Shown piece by piece: positions 15,726 to 24,040 of a DNA stretch of 41,377 nucleotides. The stretch is from Lacticaseibacillus hegangensis. Lineage in GTDB: Bacteria; Bacillota; Bacilli; Lactobacillales; Lactobacillaceae. The stretch is from assembly GCF_003946465.1 (NCBI RefSeq), contig NZ_RHOL01000023.1:1-41377 (forward strand). Direction: 5' to 3'. The notes under the pieces are model-generated. The model did not search any database. It was not told where the DNA came from and worked only from the letters and a program-made list of their open reading frames with translations. The translations under genes and the position numbers were made by a program. Numbering within the stretch: position 1 is the first letter of the stretch; each line of letters starts with the position of its first letter.

Positions 15726-17493
15726 AGTCGCTAGATTGAATTACCTGACCATGAGGCGAGAGCGTTGCCGCCCGCAACAGCGCCTGCTGATCAGTCGTCA
15801 AATACCGCAGATCCGCCTGCGCCGGGGTGAAGGTCAGCGGCTGATTGGTCGGGTTGAACAGCGCCACCAGCGAATGGCCGGCGGACTCACGCACCACACC
15901 AAGCCCGGCACCAAAAGTGAAACCAGTGAACGCAGCGACATTTTGCAGCACCGGACGCCGGCGCCACGCGGCGGCCTGCTGATAAATGGCCAACACCGCT
16001 TGGTTTTCTCGACCCCAAGGGTAGAACTTGCGATTCTGCGGGTCGGCCCCGCCGGTCAGCCCAGCCTCGTCGCCATAATAACCGACCTGATCGCCAGGCA
16101 GCATCGTCCACAGCGTCACCGCCTGCGTTAAGGCCGCCAGGTCCTCGCCGAAAACGGTCAGCACCCGCGGCGTGTCGTGCGTGCTTAAACTTGTGAAATT
16201 GGACTGGAAGACAGCGGGCGGATAGTTTTCCTGCAAGGTCAGTAGCTGCTTCAAGACAGCTGCAGCCGGCTGCTTGCCCAACACAAAATCTAGGATCAAG
16301 GCGCGCTGGGGATAATTCATCACGCTTTGCAGCATATCACCCATCAGGTACGGCCGCCGCGCGCCGTACGCGACCTTGCTTGAGGCATCCTCCCAGACCT
16401 CACCGATCAAGACCCGGTCAGGATACTGGTCCAGCAACCGGCGAATCTGACGCAGAAAGCCCAGATCGAGCTCGTCGGCGACGTCCAGCCGCCAGCCGTC
16501 AACCCCCAGCCCCGTCCAGTAGCCAATCACCGAGTCAGGGCCTTTGGCAATGAAGTCGTGAAAGGACTGACTCTGCTTATTGATCGCCGGCAGGTCCAAA
16601 ACGCCCCACCAGCTCGCATAATCATCGGGAAAATGCTTGAAGGTGAACCAGTCTGCGTAGAGGCTCCCCGGATCCTGCGCCGCGCCGACCGTCGGGTAAT
16701 GGCCAAACGCGTTGAAGTAACGTGAATCGCGGCCGACATGATTGAAGACGCCGTCCAAGATCAGATGCATCCCCCGGGCGTGCACGGCCGCCACCAGCGC
16801 CTTAAAGTCCGCAAGCGTCCCCAGCACCGGGTCGATTTTGAAGTAATCGCCTGTGTCGTAGCGGTGATTGCTGGCCGCCTCAAAAATTGGACTGAGGTAC
16901 AGTGCCGTAAAACCACGTGCCGCGATCACGTCCAGCTTTTGAATGATGCCTTGCAGGTTGCCGCCGTAAAAGTCCCAGCGCACCACCTCACCGGCCGCAT
17001 CCTTGATGTAGTAGGGGTCATCACTCAGCTGACCGTACAAAAAAGTGTTGGCCTTTGGGGCGTTCACGTGGCCATCTGCATTGCCGTTGTTAAAGCGGTC
17101 AACAAAAATGTGGTAGATTCGTGCGTTTTGATACCATGCCGGCACCGTCTCTTGGCGTGCCACCACAGTCAACTGGTACCACGGCGCCGCATCCACTGCC
17201 TGGTACCAGCTTGCCGGACCGCCGACGCCGCCGCGGCTGGGGGCGAGCACGCCATCGCCGGTCGGGCCGGCCACGGCAAACTGGTACCACCACAGCCCCA
17301 CAGTCAATGCCGGCGTGCTGCCTTGAAAGGCCTCGGCAGTGTGCGCCAAACGATAACTGGCCGCCGCTTCCCCGTCTTTTCGGAGCACCAGCGACACCGT
17401 GTCGGCGTCACGCCCTTGCACCATGAAGTGAATCGCGGTCCCGGCCACCACTGCACCGCTTGGCGTACGGTCTAAAAACGAATCGTATTCCAT
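15724..17493 (-). CDS. GH13 alpha-glucanase (amylase/neopullulanase type) of the glg cluster
   Basis: A 589-residue intracellular GH13 enzyme. A beta-sandwich N domain (about 1-120) precedes the TIM barrel with GVFNHVG (region I), GWRLDVADE (nucleophile Asp), GEVWED (acid/base Glu) and STHDTPR (transition-state Asp). It resembles maltogenic amylase/neopullulanase and corresponds to amy, the last gene of the Lactobacillus glg operon, which trims glycogen and maltodextrins. AGGAGG precedes the ATG, and glgP ends 9 bases earlier. No signal peptide. Exact linkage preference (alpha-1,4 or alpha-1,6) is not decidable here. Confidence 0.88.
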   Translation of the reverse strand: MEYDSFLDRTPSGAVVAGTAIHFMVQGRDADTVSLVLRKDGEAAASYRLAHTAEAFQGSTPALTVGLWWYQFAVAGPTGDGVLAPSRGGVGGPASWYQAVDAAPWYQLTVVARQETVPAWYQNARIYHIFVDRFNNGNADGHVNAPKANTFLYGQLSDDPYYIKDAAGEVVRWDFYGGNLQGIIQKLDVIAARGFTALYLSPIFEAASNHRYDTGDYFKIDPVLGTLADFKALVAAVHARGMHLILDGVFNHVGRDSRYFNAFGHYPTVGAAQDPGSLYADWFTFKHFPDDYASWWGVLDLPAINKQSQSFHDFIAKGPDSVIGYWTGLGVDGWRLDVADELDLGFLRQIRRLLDQYPDRVLIGEVWEDASSKVAYGARRPYLMGDMLQSVMNYPQRALILDFVLGKQPAAAVLKQLLTLQENYPPAVFQSNFTSLSTHDTPRVLTVFGEDLAALTQAVTLWTMLPGDQVGYYGDEAGLTGGADPQNRKFYPWGRENQAVLAIYQQAAAWRRRPVLQNVAAFTGFTFGAGLGVVRESAGHSLVALFNPTNQPLTFTPAQADLRYLTTDQQALLRAATLSPHGQVIQSSD

Positions 17494-17502
17494 CAGTGCC
17501 TC

Positions 17503-19896
17503 CTACTCGTCTGCCGGCTGGCTTGGCAGCACCTGCCAGATCTCGCGGCCGTAGCGAGCAACCGTGAAATCCGCCGCGAACTGCCCGCTAGCGGCGATGT
17601 TCGCCAAGGCGACCTTGGCCCACGCCAGTGGTGTCTGATACAGCACGTCCAGCCGGCGGGACGCCGCGACATAGCTTTCAAAATCGGCCAGCACGAAGTA
17701 ATTGTCGTTATACTCCAGCAGCTCGTCTTGAATCTCGCGGCCCTCACTGGCGATCCCGGGAATGGAGCCGTCTGTCAGCATGTCCACAATGCGGTGAAGC
17801 AACGGATCTTGCTCATAAAGCGTCCGCGCGTGATAGCTGTGTTCGCGCTGCGCCGCTTCGACCTGCTGGGCCGTCAATCCAAACACGGCCATCGTGTCCT
17901 TGCCCGCCGCATCGCGGATTTCAATATTCGCGCCATCCAGCGTGGCCAGCGTCAGTGCCCCGGTCGCCATCAGCTTCATGTTGGACGTGCCCGACGCCTC
18001 GGTGCCGGCGAGCGAGATCTGCTCTGAGATGTCCGCCGCCGGAATGATCTGCTCGCCCAAACTGACACCGTAATTGGGCAAAAAGGCGACCCTGAGTTTG
18101 GCGTTGACCGCCGGATCGCGGTTGACTAGGTCGGCCACCGCGTTGATCAGCTTAATGACCGCCTTGGCGTATTGGTAGCTTGGCGCTGCCTTGGCGCCGA
18201 AGACATGGACCCGCGGCGGCCGCTCCTCACCGTTTTTCAAAGCGAGGTAAGCCTCCAAAATGCCGAAAACGTGGAGCAGTTGACGCTTGTACGCGTGCAG
18301 CCGCTTGATCTGCACGTCAAACAGCGCAGCCGGGGCCACAGTCAGCCCTAACTGGCGCTGAATCAAATCGGCCAGCCGCTGCTTATTGGCCTGCTTGGCG
18401 GCCATCAGCGCTTTCAAAAAGTCTTCATCAGTTTCAAACCGGCGCAGCTGCGTCAACTGCAGCGGGTTGCGGCGCCACGCTGGCCCAATTTTGCAATCGA
18501 TCAGCGCTGCCAGCGCGGGATCCGCAATCTGTACCCAGCGCCGCTGCGTGATGCCGTTGGTCTCGTTGGTGAAGCGCTCTGGAAAAATCTGGTAAAGGTC
18601 CTTCAGCACGCTTTGCTTCAGCAGCTCGGAATGCAGCTTGGCCACTCCGTTGACCTGATGGCTGCCGATCACCGCCAGAAACGCCATGCGCAGCTGACCG
18701 TCAGCAAGCGGCGCCGCGTTGTTCACGACCAGCTCGCCGTAGCGTCTGGCGTAAGTCAGCCGAAACCGCCGGTCGATTTCCTGCGCGATCTGAAACAGTC
18801 GTGGTAACAGCCCCTGGAACACCGCCTGAGGCCAACTTTCGAGCGCCTCGGCCATCAGCGTGTGATTCGTGTAACTCATCGTCTTGACCGTCACGGTCCA
18901 AGCCTGGTCCCAGCTCATTTCCTCTTCGTCCAGCAAGATGCGCATCAGCTCCAGCACCGCCATCGCCGGATGCGTGTCGTTGATATGGATGGCGACAAAG
19001 TGCGGCAGCACCGCCAGGTCGCTATGGAACCGTTTGAAGTGCGTGATGATACTTTGAATCCCCGCCGAGACGAAAAAATACTCCTGCCGCAGCCGCAGCT
19101 CGCGGCCGGCCGAATCGGAGTCATCCGGGTACAAGATCTGCGTAATCTGGTTGACCCGCGCCTTTTCCGCCAGATTGTGAACCCGGCCTGGCACTGTCTC
19201 GGCGGCCCACAGCCGCAGCGTGTTAACCACGCCGGTGTGGTAGCCGACCATCGGCGTGTCGTAGGGCACCGCCAGCACGTCGTCGGTGTTGTGGGTGATG
19301 GCCTGCAGCGTACCGTTGGGGCGCGGCCGCAGCTCGACTTGCCCGCCGTACTTCACGATAACCGCACGGTTTTCCTTCCGCGTCTCCCACATGTCCGGAT
19401 CGCGCAGCCAGTCGTCCGGCAACTCGACCTGGTAGCCGTCCACAAAGCGCTGTTGAAACAAGCCGTACTGGTAGCGAATCCCGTTGCCGTTGCCGGCCAT
19501 GCCGATACTGGCCATGCTGTCCAGAAAGGCGGCGGCCAGCCGGCCCAGGCCCCCGTTGCCCAGCCCGGGGTCGGCCTCTTGCGCGTAAATGACCGCCGGA
19601 TCAAGTCCCAGCTTGCGCAGGCCGGCTTCCACCGTGTCCTTGATCCCAAGATTCAACAAATTTGAGGCGAGCAGCCGCCCCGGCAGAAACTCGATGGAAA
19701 AATAATAGACCTGCTTTTGCTGCGTGCGGTCGTAGTGGTCCTTGGTCTTGGCCCAGTCATGGGCGTAATAGCGCTTGACTGTCACCGCCAGCGCTTGGTA
19801 CTGCTGCTGCGGTGACAGCTTGGGCAAATCGTCGGCAAACAAGGCCAAGGCATTATCTTCAAATTCGCGGATAAATTGTGCTGTCGTCAGTGCCGT
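17503..19896 (-). CDS. glgP: Glycogen phosphorylase, start codon abnormal
   Basis: A GT35 phosphorylase that releases glucose-1-phosphate from glycogen ends. Signature parts are GNGGLGRLAA, HINDTHPAMAVLELMR, and EASGTSNMKLMATGALTLAT with the pyridoxal-phosphate Lys. The first ordinary in-frame start, TTG 19848 (781 residues), lacks a ribosome site and cuts off ALTTAQFIREFEDNAL, which looks like the normal start of the family. A good GGAGGG (19908-19903) lies 6 bases before ACG 19896, and a CTG follows at 19890. From ACG the protein is 797 residues, the usual size. I chose ACG as the ancestral start site; real initiation may be weak. It follows the broken glgA after 18 bases. Confidence 0.85.
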   Translation of the reverse strand, partial: TALTTAQFIREFEDNALALFADDLPKLSPQQQYQALAVTVKRYYAHDWAKTKDHYDRTQQKQVYYFSIEFLPGRLLASNLLNLGIKDTVEAGLRKLGLDPAVIYAQEADPGLGNGGLGRLAAAFLDSMASIGMAGNGNGIRYQYGLFQQRFVDGYQVELPDDWLRDPDMWETRKENRAVIVKYGGQVELRPRPNGTLQAITHNTDDVLAVPYDTPMVGYHTGVVNTLRLWAAETVPGRVHNLAEKARVNQITQILYPDDSDSAGRELRLRQEYFFVSAGIQSIITHFKRFHSDLAVLPHFVAIHINDTHPAMAVLELMRILLDEEEMSWDQAWTVTVKTMSYTNHTLMAEALESWPQAVFQGLLPRLFQIAQEIDRRFRLTYARRYGELVVNNAAPLADGQLRMAFLAVIGSHQVNGVAKLHSELLKQSVLKDLYQIFPERFTNETNGITQRRWVQIADPALAALIDCKIGPAWRRNPLQLTQLRRFETDEDFLKALMAAKQANKQRLADLIQRQLGLTVAPAALFDVQIKRLHAYKRQLLHVFGILEAYLALKNGEERPPRVHVFGAKAAPSYQYAKAVIKLINAVADLVNRDPAVNAKLRVAFLPNYGVSLGEQIIPAADISEQISLAGTEASGTSNMKLMATGALTLATLDGANIEIRDAAGKDTMAVFGLTAQQVEAAQREHSYHARTLYEQDPLLHRIVDMLTDGSIPGIASEGREIQDELLEYNDNYFVLADFESYVAASRRLDVLYQTPLAWAKVALANIAASGQFAADFTVARYGREIWQVLPSQPADE

Positions 19897-19914
19897 GTGT
19901 GTCCCTCCACTTTG

Positions 19915-21348
19915 CTACAGCTGCTGGTAAGTTGCCAAATAGTCCTTCGCCGCGTGGACCCAGTCAAAGTCCTGGGCCATTGCCTGCTGCTGCAACTGTA
20001 AGTAAACTTTGGGCTGATCCCGCCAAATTGTTGACGCACGCACCAGCGTCTCGGCCAGCACCTGCGGGGTGAAATCGTAATATGAAAAACCGGTCCCACC
20101 CCCAGTGGTGGCATCGTACGCCTGAACGGAATCGTGCAGGCCGCCGGTTTCATGGACAATTGGCAGCGTGCCATACCGCATCGCCATCATTTGCGCCAGC
20201 CCACTGGGCTCAAAGGCGCTCGGCATGACGAAAAAGTCTGCCCCGCCATAGATTTTCTGCGCCAGCCCTTCGTCAAAGCGCACCAGACTCGCCACCTTGC
20301 CGGCAAAGCGGTCATGTAAGTGATTGAAGCCCTCTTCCAGGTCGCTGTCACCAGTGCCCAGCATGACCACCTGAATGTCTTCGCCCGGCAGCAGCATAGC
20401 CAGTGCGTCAAGTAATTGGTCCATCCCTTTTTGCCGGGTCAGCCGTGACACAATGCCAAACAGCGGCACGCTGCGCTGCGGCAGGCCGACCGTTTTCTGT
20501 AGGTCGCGCTTGTCCTTGGCTTTGTCCTTCACCGTTTTGGCCGAATATGGGACCTTGAGATTTTGATCCTTGGCTGGGTCGTACAGCTTGGTGTCGATAC
20601 CGTTCAAGATCCCGCGCAGCTTCCAGGCCTGCCGGCGCAAGGTGCCGTCAAGGTGCTGGCCAAATTCAGGGGTCTGGATCTCCTATGCATAAGTCGGACT
20701 GACCGTGGTGACCAGGTCAGCAAAGTTAATGCCGCCCTTGAGCCAGTTGACCTGCCCGTCCTGCGCGAACCCGTCATCGTTGAAGAACTGGCGGCCAATG
20801 CCAAAGACCGTATCCAGGATACTGGCCGGAAACCACCCCTGAAATTGCAGGTTGTGGATCGTCAGCTCGGTTTTGATGCCCTGGTACGCTTCAATCCAGG
20901 CGTACTTGTCGCGCAGCAGCACCGGGATAAACGCGGTGTGCCAGTCGTTGACATGCAGGACGTCCGGGAAGAAGTCCAGCACCTGAAGCATTTCAATGAT
21001 CGCCATCTGGAAAAAGCCAAACCGGCCGCCGTCGTCCCAGTAGCCGTATAAGCCATCGCGCCCGAAAAATTCCTCGTTGTCGATCAGATAGTAGGGCACG
21101 CCGTTCAGGCTCAGCGTTTTAATCCCAACGTACTTGGCCTGATTGCCGACTTGCACCGTGAACTGGGCGCGATCCTTGAGCTTGGCCGCGTACTGCGTTG
21201 GCATTTTCTTGCCGTAGTACGGCAGCACCACCCGCACATCAACGCCGGCCTGGTGCAGCGCCTGCGGCAAGGCGTAGGCCACATCACCCAGCCCACCGGT
21301 TTTGTAAAACGGCGCGCCTTCCGCCGCCGCAAATAACACTTTAGTCAT
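19915..21348 (-). pseudogene. glgA: Glycogen synthase interrupted by an in-frame TAG
   Basis: GT5 glycogen synthase, which adds glucose from ADP-glucose to glycogen. Both halves are in the same frame. Part one (21348-20683) starts MTKVLFAAAEGAPFYKTGGLGDV with the KTGGLGDV ADP-glucose motif and ends at VSPTYA. Then one TAG (20685-20683) stands where GAG is expected (SPTYA-stop-EIQTPEFG). The frame continues without other damage through LRGILNGID, GIVSRLTRQKG and FEPSGLAQMMAMRYG to 19915. So a single G-to-T change separates it from an intact gene of about 477 codons. The C-terminal part has no good ribosome site of its own. The start overlaps glgB by 8 bases. It is either a recent nonsense mutation or a sequence error. 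Confidence 0.88.
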
Positions 21349-23245
21349 CGCGTTTCACCTCCATGGAACCTGCTCCTTGCGTCTTCTCTGTCAGCGGCTT
21401 GATCAACAGCGCCCCCATCGCCGGCAGCACCACCGCCACGCTGTCTGGCTGGCCACGCTCTGGCTTGCCGCGGGTGCGCAGGCGCCGCTGCAGGTGCGTC
21501 CACGTGCCGCCAAACCGCGCGCTTTCTGTGTTTAGCCCAATCTCGTAAAGACCGGCATGCGGGACCGGCACAATGAATTGATCTCGCTGCTCTGGCAACA
21601 GGTTCAACACCACGATCAAGCGGTCCTTGTCTGCTCTGCCGCGCCGCTCGTAGGCGATCACATCACTGCGGTCGCCAATCGTGATGTTAATGCCATGCGC
21701 CTGAAAATCTTCCTGCCATAGCGCCGGTGTCGCCTGGTACAGGTGGTTCAAGACCGTCGTGAAGGTCTGCATCTTCTCATTCAACGGATCGTTTAGGTCC
21801 ACCCACTCAAGCTGACTCCAGTCGCGCCATTCAAGAAACTGGCCCCACTCGCTGCCCATAAACAGCAGTTTTTTGCCCGGGAAGGTCATGTGCCAAACCG
21901 CCATGGTCCGCAGGTTGGCAAACTGGTTGTAACGGTCGCCAGGCATCTTGTGCATCAGCGACTTTTTGCCGTGCACCACCTCGTCATGTGAAAACGGCAG
22001 AATGAATTGCTCGTTTTGCATGTAGACCCAAGAAAACGTCAGTTGGTCAATGTGCGCCTGGCGTGCATACGGGTCCGTGCTGAAGTACTTGAGCGTGTCG
22101 TTCATCCAGCCCATGTTCCACTTGTAATTGAACCCCAGGCCCCCGGTGTCAATTGGGGCCGAAACCTTGGGGTAATCCGAACTTTCCTCAGCGATCATGA
22201 GTACATCTGGGTGCGCGGCGAACACCTGCGTGTTCAGCCGCTTCAAAAAGGCGGTGCCTTCCAGATTCTCCCGACCGCCAAAGCGATTGCGATCGTGTTC
22301 TTTGCCGGCATCGTAATCCATGTACAGCATGTTCGACACAGCGTCGACGCGCAGGCCGTCCAGGTGGCACCAGTCCAGCCAGAACATCGCCGAAGACAGC
22401 AGGAAGCTTTGCACCTGTGCCTTGCCCAAGTCAAAGTTCCAAGTGCCCCAGCGGACATTGTCGGCGCGGTGCGGATCGGCGTACTCGAAGGTCGGCGTGC
22501 CGTCGAACTGCGCCAGGGTGTCGGTGTTGCGAATGAAGTGCCCGGGCACCCAGTCCATGATCACGCCCAGCCCCAGCTGGTGCGCTGCGTCGATGAAGGC
22601 CAGAAAATCCTCGGGTGGGCCAAAGCGGCTGGTCGGGGCAAAATAGCCCATCAGTTGATATCCCCAGCTCGCATCCAGCAAGTGCTCCATCAGCGGCATC
22701 AGCTCCAGGTGCGTGTACCCAAGCTTTTTGACGTAAGGCAGCACTTCGTTGATGGCCTCGCGGTAGGTGATGTAACTGCCGTCCTCGTGCCGTTTGAACG
22801 ACCCCAAATGCAACTCGTAAATGTTCAGCGGGCGGTCATACGACAGGTGGTCCTTGCGCTGGGTCAGCCAGGCAGTATCCTGCCAGGCGTGCTGGGGCAG
22901 ATCAGTCAGCTTGGCGGCAGTGCCTGGCTTTTTCTCGAACGCAAAGGCAAACGGATCGATTTTTTCGACAATCTCACCCGTGCGGGTCGTCACCTGCACC
23001 TTGTAGAGCTGACCGACGTCGCCTGCGTGCTCGCCAAGCCAGCACCCAGTTTCACCAACCGGCTTTAACGCTGTCGGCTGCCAATCAGAAAACTCGCCAA
23101 CAATTGCGACGGCCTTGGCGTTTGGGGCCCAGACCAAAAACTGCCAGCGACCCGGGCCCACACGGTGCGCGCCAAAGCGCCTGAAGCTCTGATTATCATC
23201 GCCGCGATTAAACAAATACAGCCACTTGGCTAGCGTCTCATCCAT
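21341..23245 (-). CDS. glgB: 1,4-alpha-glucan branching enzyme
   Basis: A 634-residue GH13 branching enzyme that makes alpha-1,6 branches in glycogen. The N-terminal CBM48 part has FLVWAPNAKAVAIVGEFSDW (about 37-56). The catalytic barrel shows DGLRVDAVSNMLY (nucleophile Asp), MIAEESSDYP (Glu), FSHDEVVHGKKSL (Asp) and MGSEWGQFLEWRDW. Length fits the family. AAGGGGG precedes the ATG. It is the first gene of glgB-glgA-glgP-amy, with an extended -10 and a cre site just upstream. Confidence 0.95.
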   Translation of the reverse strand: MDETLAKWLYLFNRGDDNQSFRRFGAHRVGPGRWQFLVWAPNAKAVAIVGEFSDWQPTALKPVGETGCWLGEHAGDVGQLYKVQVTTRTGEIVEKIDPFAFAFEKKPGTAAKLTDLPQHAWQDTAWLTQRKDHLSYDRPLNIYELHLGSFKRHEDGSYITYREAINEVLPYVKKLGYTHLELMPLMEHLLDASWGYQLMGYFAPTSRFGPPEDFLAFIDAAHQLGLGVIMDWVPGHFIRNTDTLAQFDGTPTFEYADPHRADNVRWGTWNFDLGKAQVQSFLLSSAMFWLDWCHLDGLRVDAVSNMLYMDYDAGKEHDRNRFGGRENLEGTAFLKRLNTQVFAAHPDVLMIAEESSDYPKVSAPIDTGGLGFNYKWNMGWMNDTLKYFSTDPYARQAHIDQLTFSWVYMQNEQFILPFSHDEVVHGKKSLMHKMPGDRYNQFANLRTMAVWHMTFPGKKLLFMGSEWGQFLEWRDWSQLEWVDLNDPLNEKMQTFTTVLNHLYQATPALWQEDFQAHGINITIGDRSDVIAYERRGRADKDRLIVVLNLLPEQRDQFIVPVPHAGLYEIGLNTESARFGGTWTHLQRRLRTRGKPERGQPDSVAVVLPAMGALLIKPLTEKTQGAGSMEVKRDD

Positions 23246-23269
23246 GACTGTCGCCCCCTTGTCACCGCG

Positions 23270-23292
23270 AGTATATCATGTAAGCGCCATCA
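23270..23292 (-). promoter_or_regulatory. Promoter and cre site of glgB operon
   Basis: Extended -10 TGATATACT on the minus strand (TATACT at 23275-23270). The plus-strand 14-mer TGTAAGCGCCATCA (23279-23292) matches the cre consensus at 13 of 14 positions, directly upstream of the -10. Carbon catabolite control of lactobacillus glycogen genes is known, which fits. Confidence 0.65.
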
Positions 23293-23340
23293 ATAGAGAA
23301 ATAAGGACTTATGTATGGTCTCAGAAACTAAATGAAGGCA

Positions 23341-23650
23341 CGACAAAGACACCATCCCTTTCGACATGGTGTCCCGCGCCACCGTGGTTGCCCCGGTGGC
23401 TTTTTATTGCAGAGTCGCCCCTGCCTGCTATCCCCGTCGCGTTGCCGCTTCGAGTCTCTTTATTAAGTTAGGAAAGTGATAGCAGCATCCTGCCATGCGT
23501 CCTGAAAGGACCCCACGCGATTAACGTGGTCTTCATAGCCAACCAGCTGGCGGCTCAGCACGCCGGGTCAACCTCACACTGAGGTCGGATTGCCCGGTAG
23601 TCGGCGAGTGGTGCTGATGGGGTTGTTCCTTCCCCACCCACTCGTCATCC
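23341..23650 (-). ncRNA. Probable structured non-coding RNA of about 310 bases
   Basis: A strong promoter (23657-23685) fires into a stretch with no open frame of note but many perfect local stems on the minus strand. Among them are CGAGTGG/CCACTCG enclosing GGGG/CCCC, CCGGG/CCCGG enclosing ACCTC/GAGGT, CCACG/CGTGG, GTCCT/AGGAC with loop TTC, and a longer-range CTGCTATC/GATAGCAG. It ends in GACACCAT/ATGGTGTC followed by TTTGT, a weak terminator. It does not match my memory of RNase P RNA, tmRNA, SRP RNA, 6S RNA or the common riboswitches. It could be an independent sRNA or a long leader of glgB, though glgB has its own promoter further down. Identity unknown. Confidence 0.55.
23378..23405 (+). 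terminator. Plus-strand terminator-like hairpin
   Basis: GCCACCG/CGGTGGC stem followed by TTTTT on the plus strand. No plus-strand gene precedes it. It may stop antisense transcription, or be part of the structured RNA on the other strand. Confidence 0.5.
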
Positions 23651-23656
23651 AGACAT

Positions 23657-23685
23657 AGTATTGCACACAATGAAACCGCTGTCAA
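23657..23685 (-). promoter_or_regulatory. Promoter of the candidate ncRNA
   Basis: Perfect -35 TTGACA (23685-23680), 17-base spacer and -10 AATACT (23662-23657). It is among the best promoters in the window although no coding gene follows for 400 bases. Confidence 0.75.
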
Positions 23686-23742
23686 CTAATTTTTGCTATT
23701 TTTTCTCGTCCGCGTTTGCGCCCTCAATGCCAGCCTTACGAC

Positions 23743-23776
23743 AAAAAAAACAGCCCGCTGCTTGTGCAACGAGCTG
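23743..23776 (-). terminator. Terminator of the beta-glucoside operon
   Basis: 10-bp stem CAGCTCGTTG/CAGCGGGCTG (some G-T pairs), then eight T on the minus strand. Confidence 0.8.
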
Positions 23777-23785
23777 CCCGCCGGC

Positions 23786-24016
23786 TTAGTGCCACCGGTG
23801 ATGTTTATCGAGGCGATCCGCGACCCGCTGAGGATTGCGAATGGTCTGAACAATTTCGTAAATGAAGTACGCACAGATGGCAAACGTCGAAAGGGTCACA
23901 ATGCCCCAGCCGAAGCGGCTGATGTCATTGATTGCCAGCATCAGCATCAATACCGCACCAGCGATACTGATCCAGATACGCCGCGGATTGCCAGCGGCAG
24001 GTTTCCTTTTCTCCAT
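23786..24016 (-). CDS. Small membrane protein, 76 residues
   Basis: Starts MEKRKPAAGNPRR and has two hydrophobic segments (about 15-30 and 35-53) with a basic C-terminus ending RLDKHHRWH. AAGGAGGG precedes ATG 24016; a longer start is upstream of that site and rejected. It follows the EIIC gene after 24 bases and precedes the operon terminator, so it is the last gene of the beta-glucoside unit. No family recognised; function unknown. Confidence 0.6.
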   Translation of the reverse strand: MEKRKPAAGNPRRIWISIAGAVLMLMLAINDISRFGWGIVTLSTFAICAYFIYEIVQTIRNPQRVADRLDKHHRWH

Positions 24017-24040
24017 GTCTACCCTCCTTCGCACTGAAAA

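Noticed and set aside
19915-20640. C-terminal half of glgA as a separate gene
   Set aside because: It is in frame with the first half, starts inside a conserved domain and has no ribosome site; one TAG explains the break.
20683-20685. Recoding of TAG (pyrrolysine or programmed suppression) in glgA
   Set aside because: No recoding elements are seen and other genes here use TAG as a normal stop; nonsense mutation or sequence error is simpler.
23341-23400. T-box-like GGTGGCGCGGG before a hairpin in the ncRNA candidate
   Set aside because: The conserved ACC part of the T-box bulge is missing and no convincing specifier stem is seen; the similarity is probably chance.
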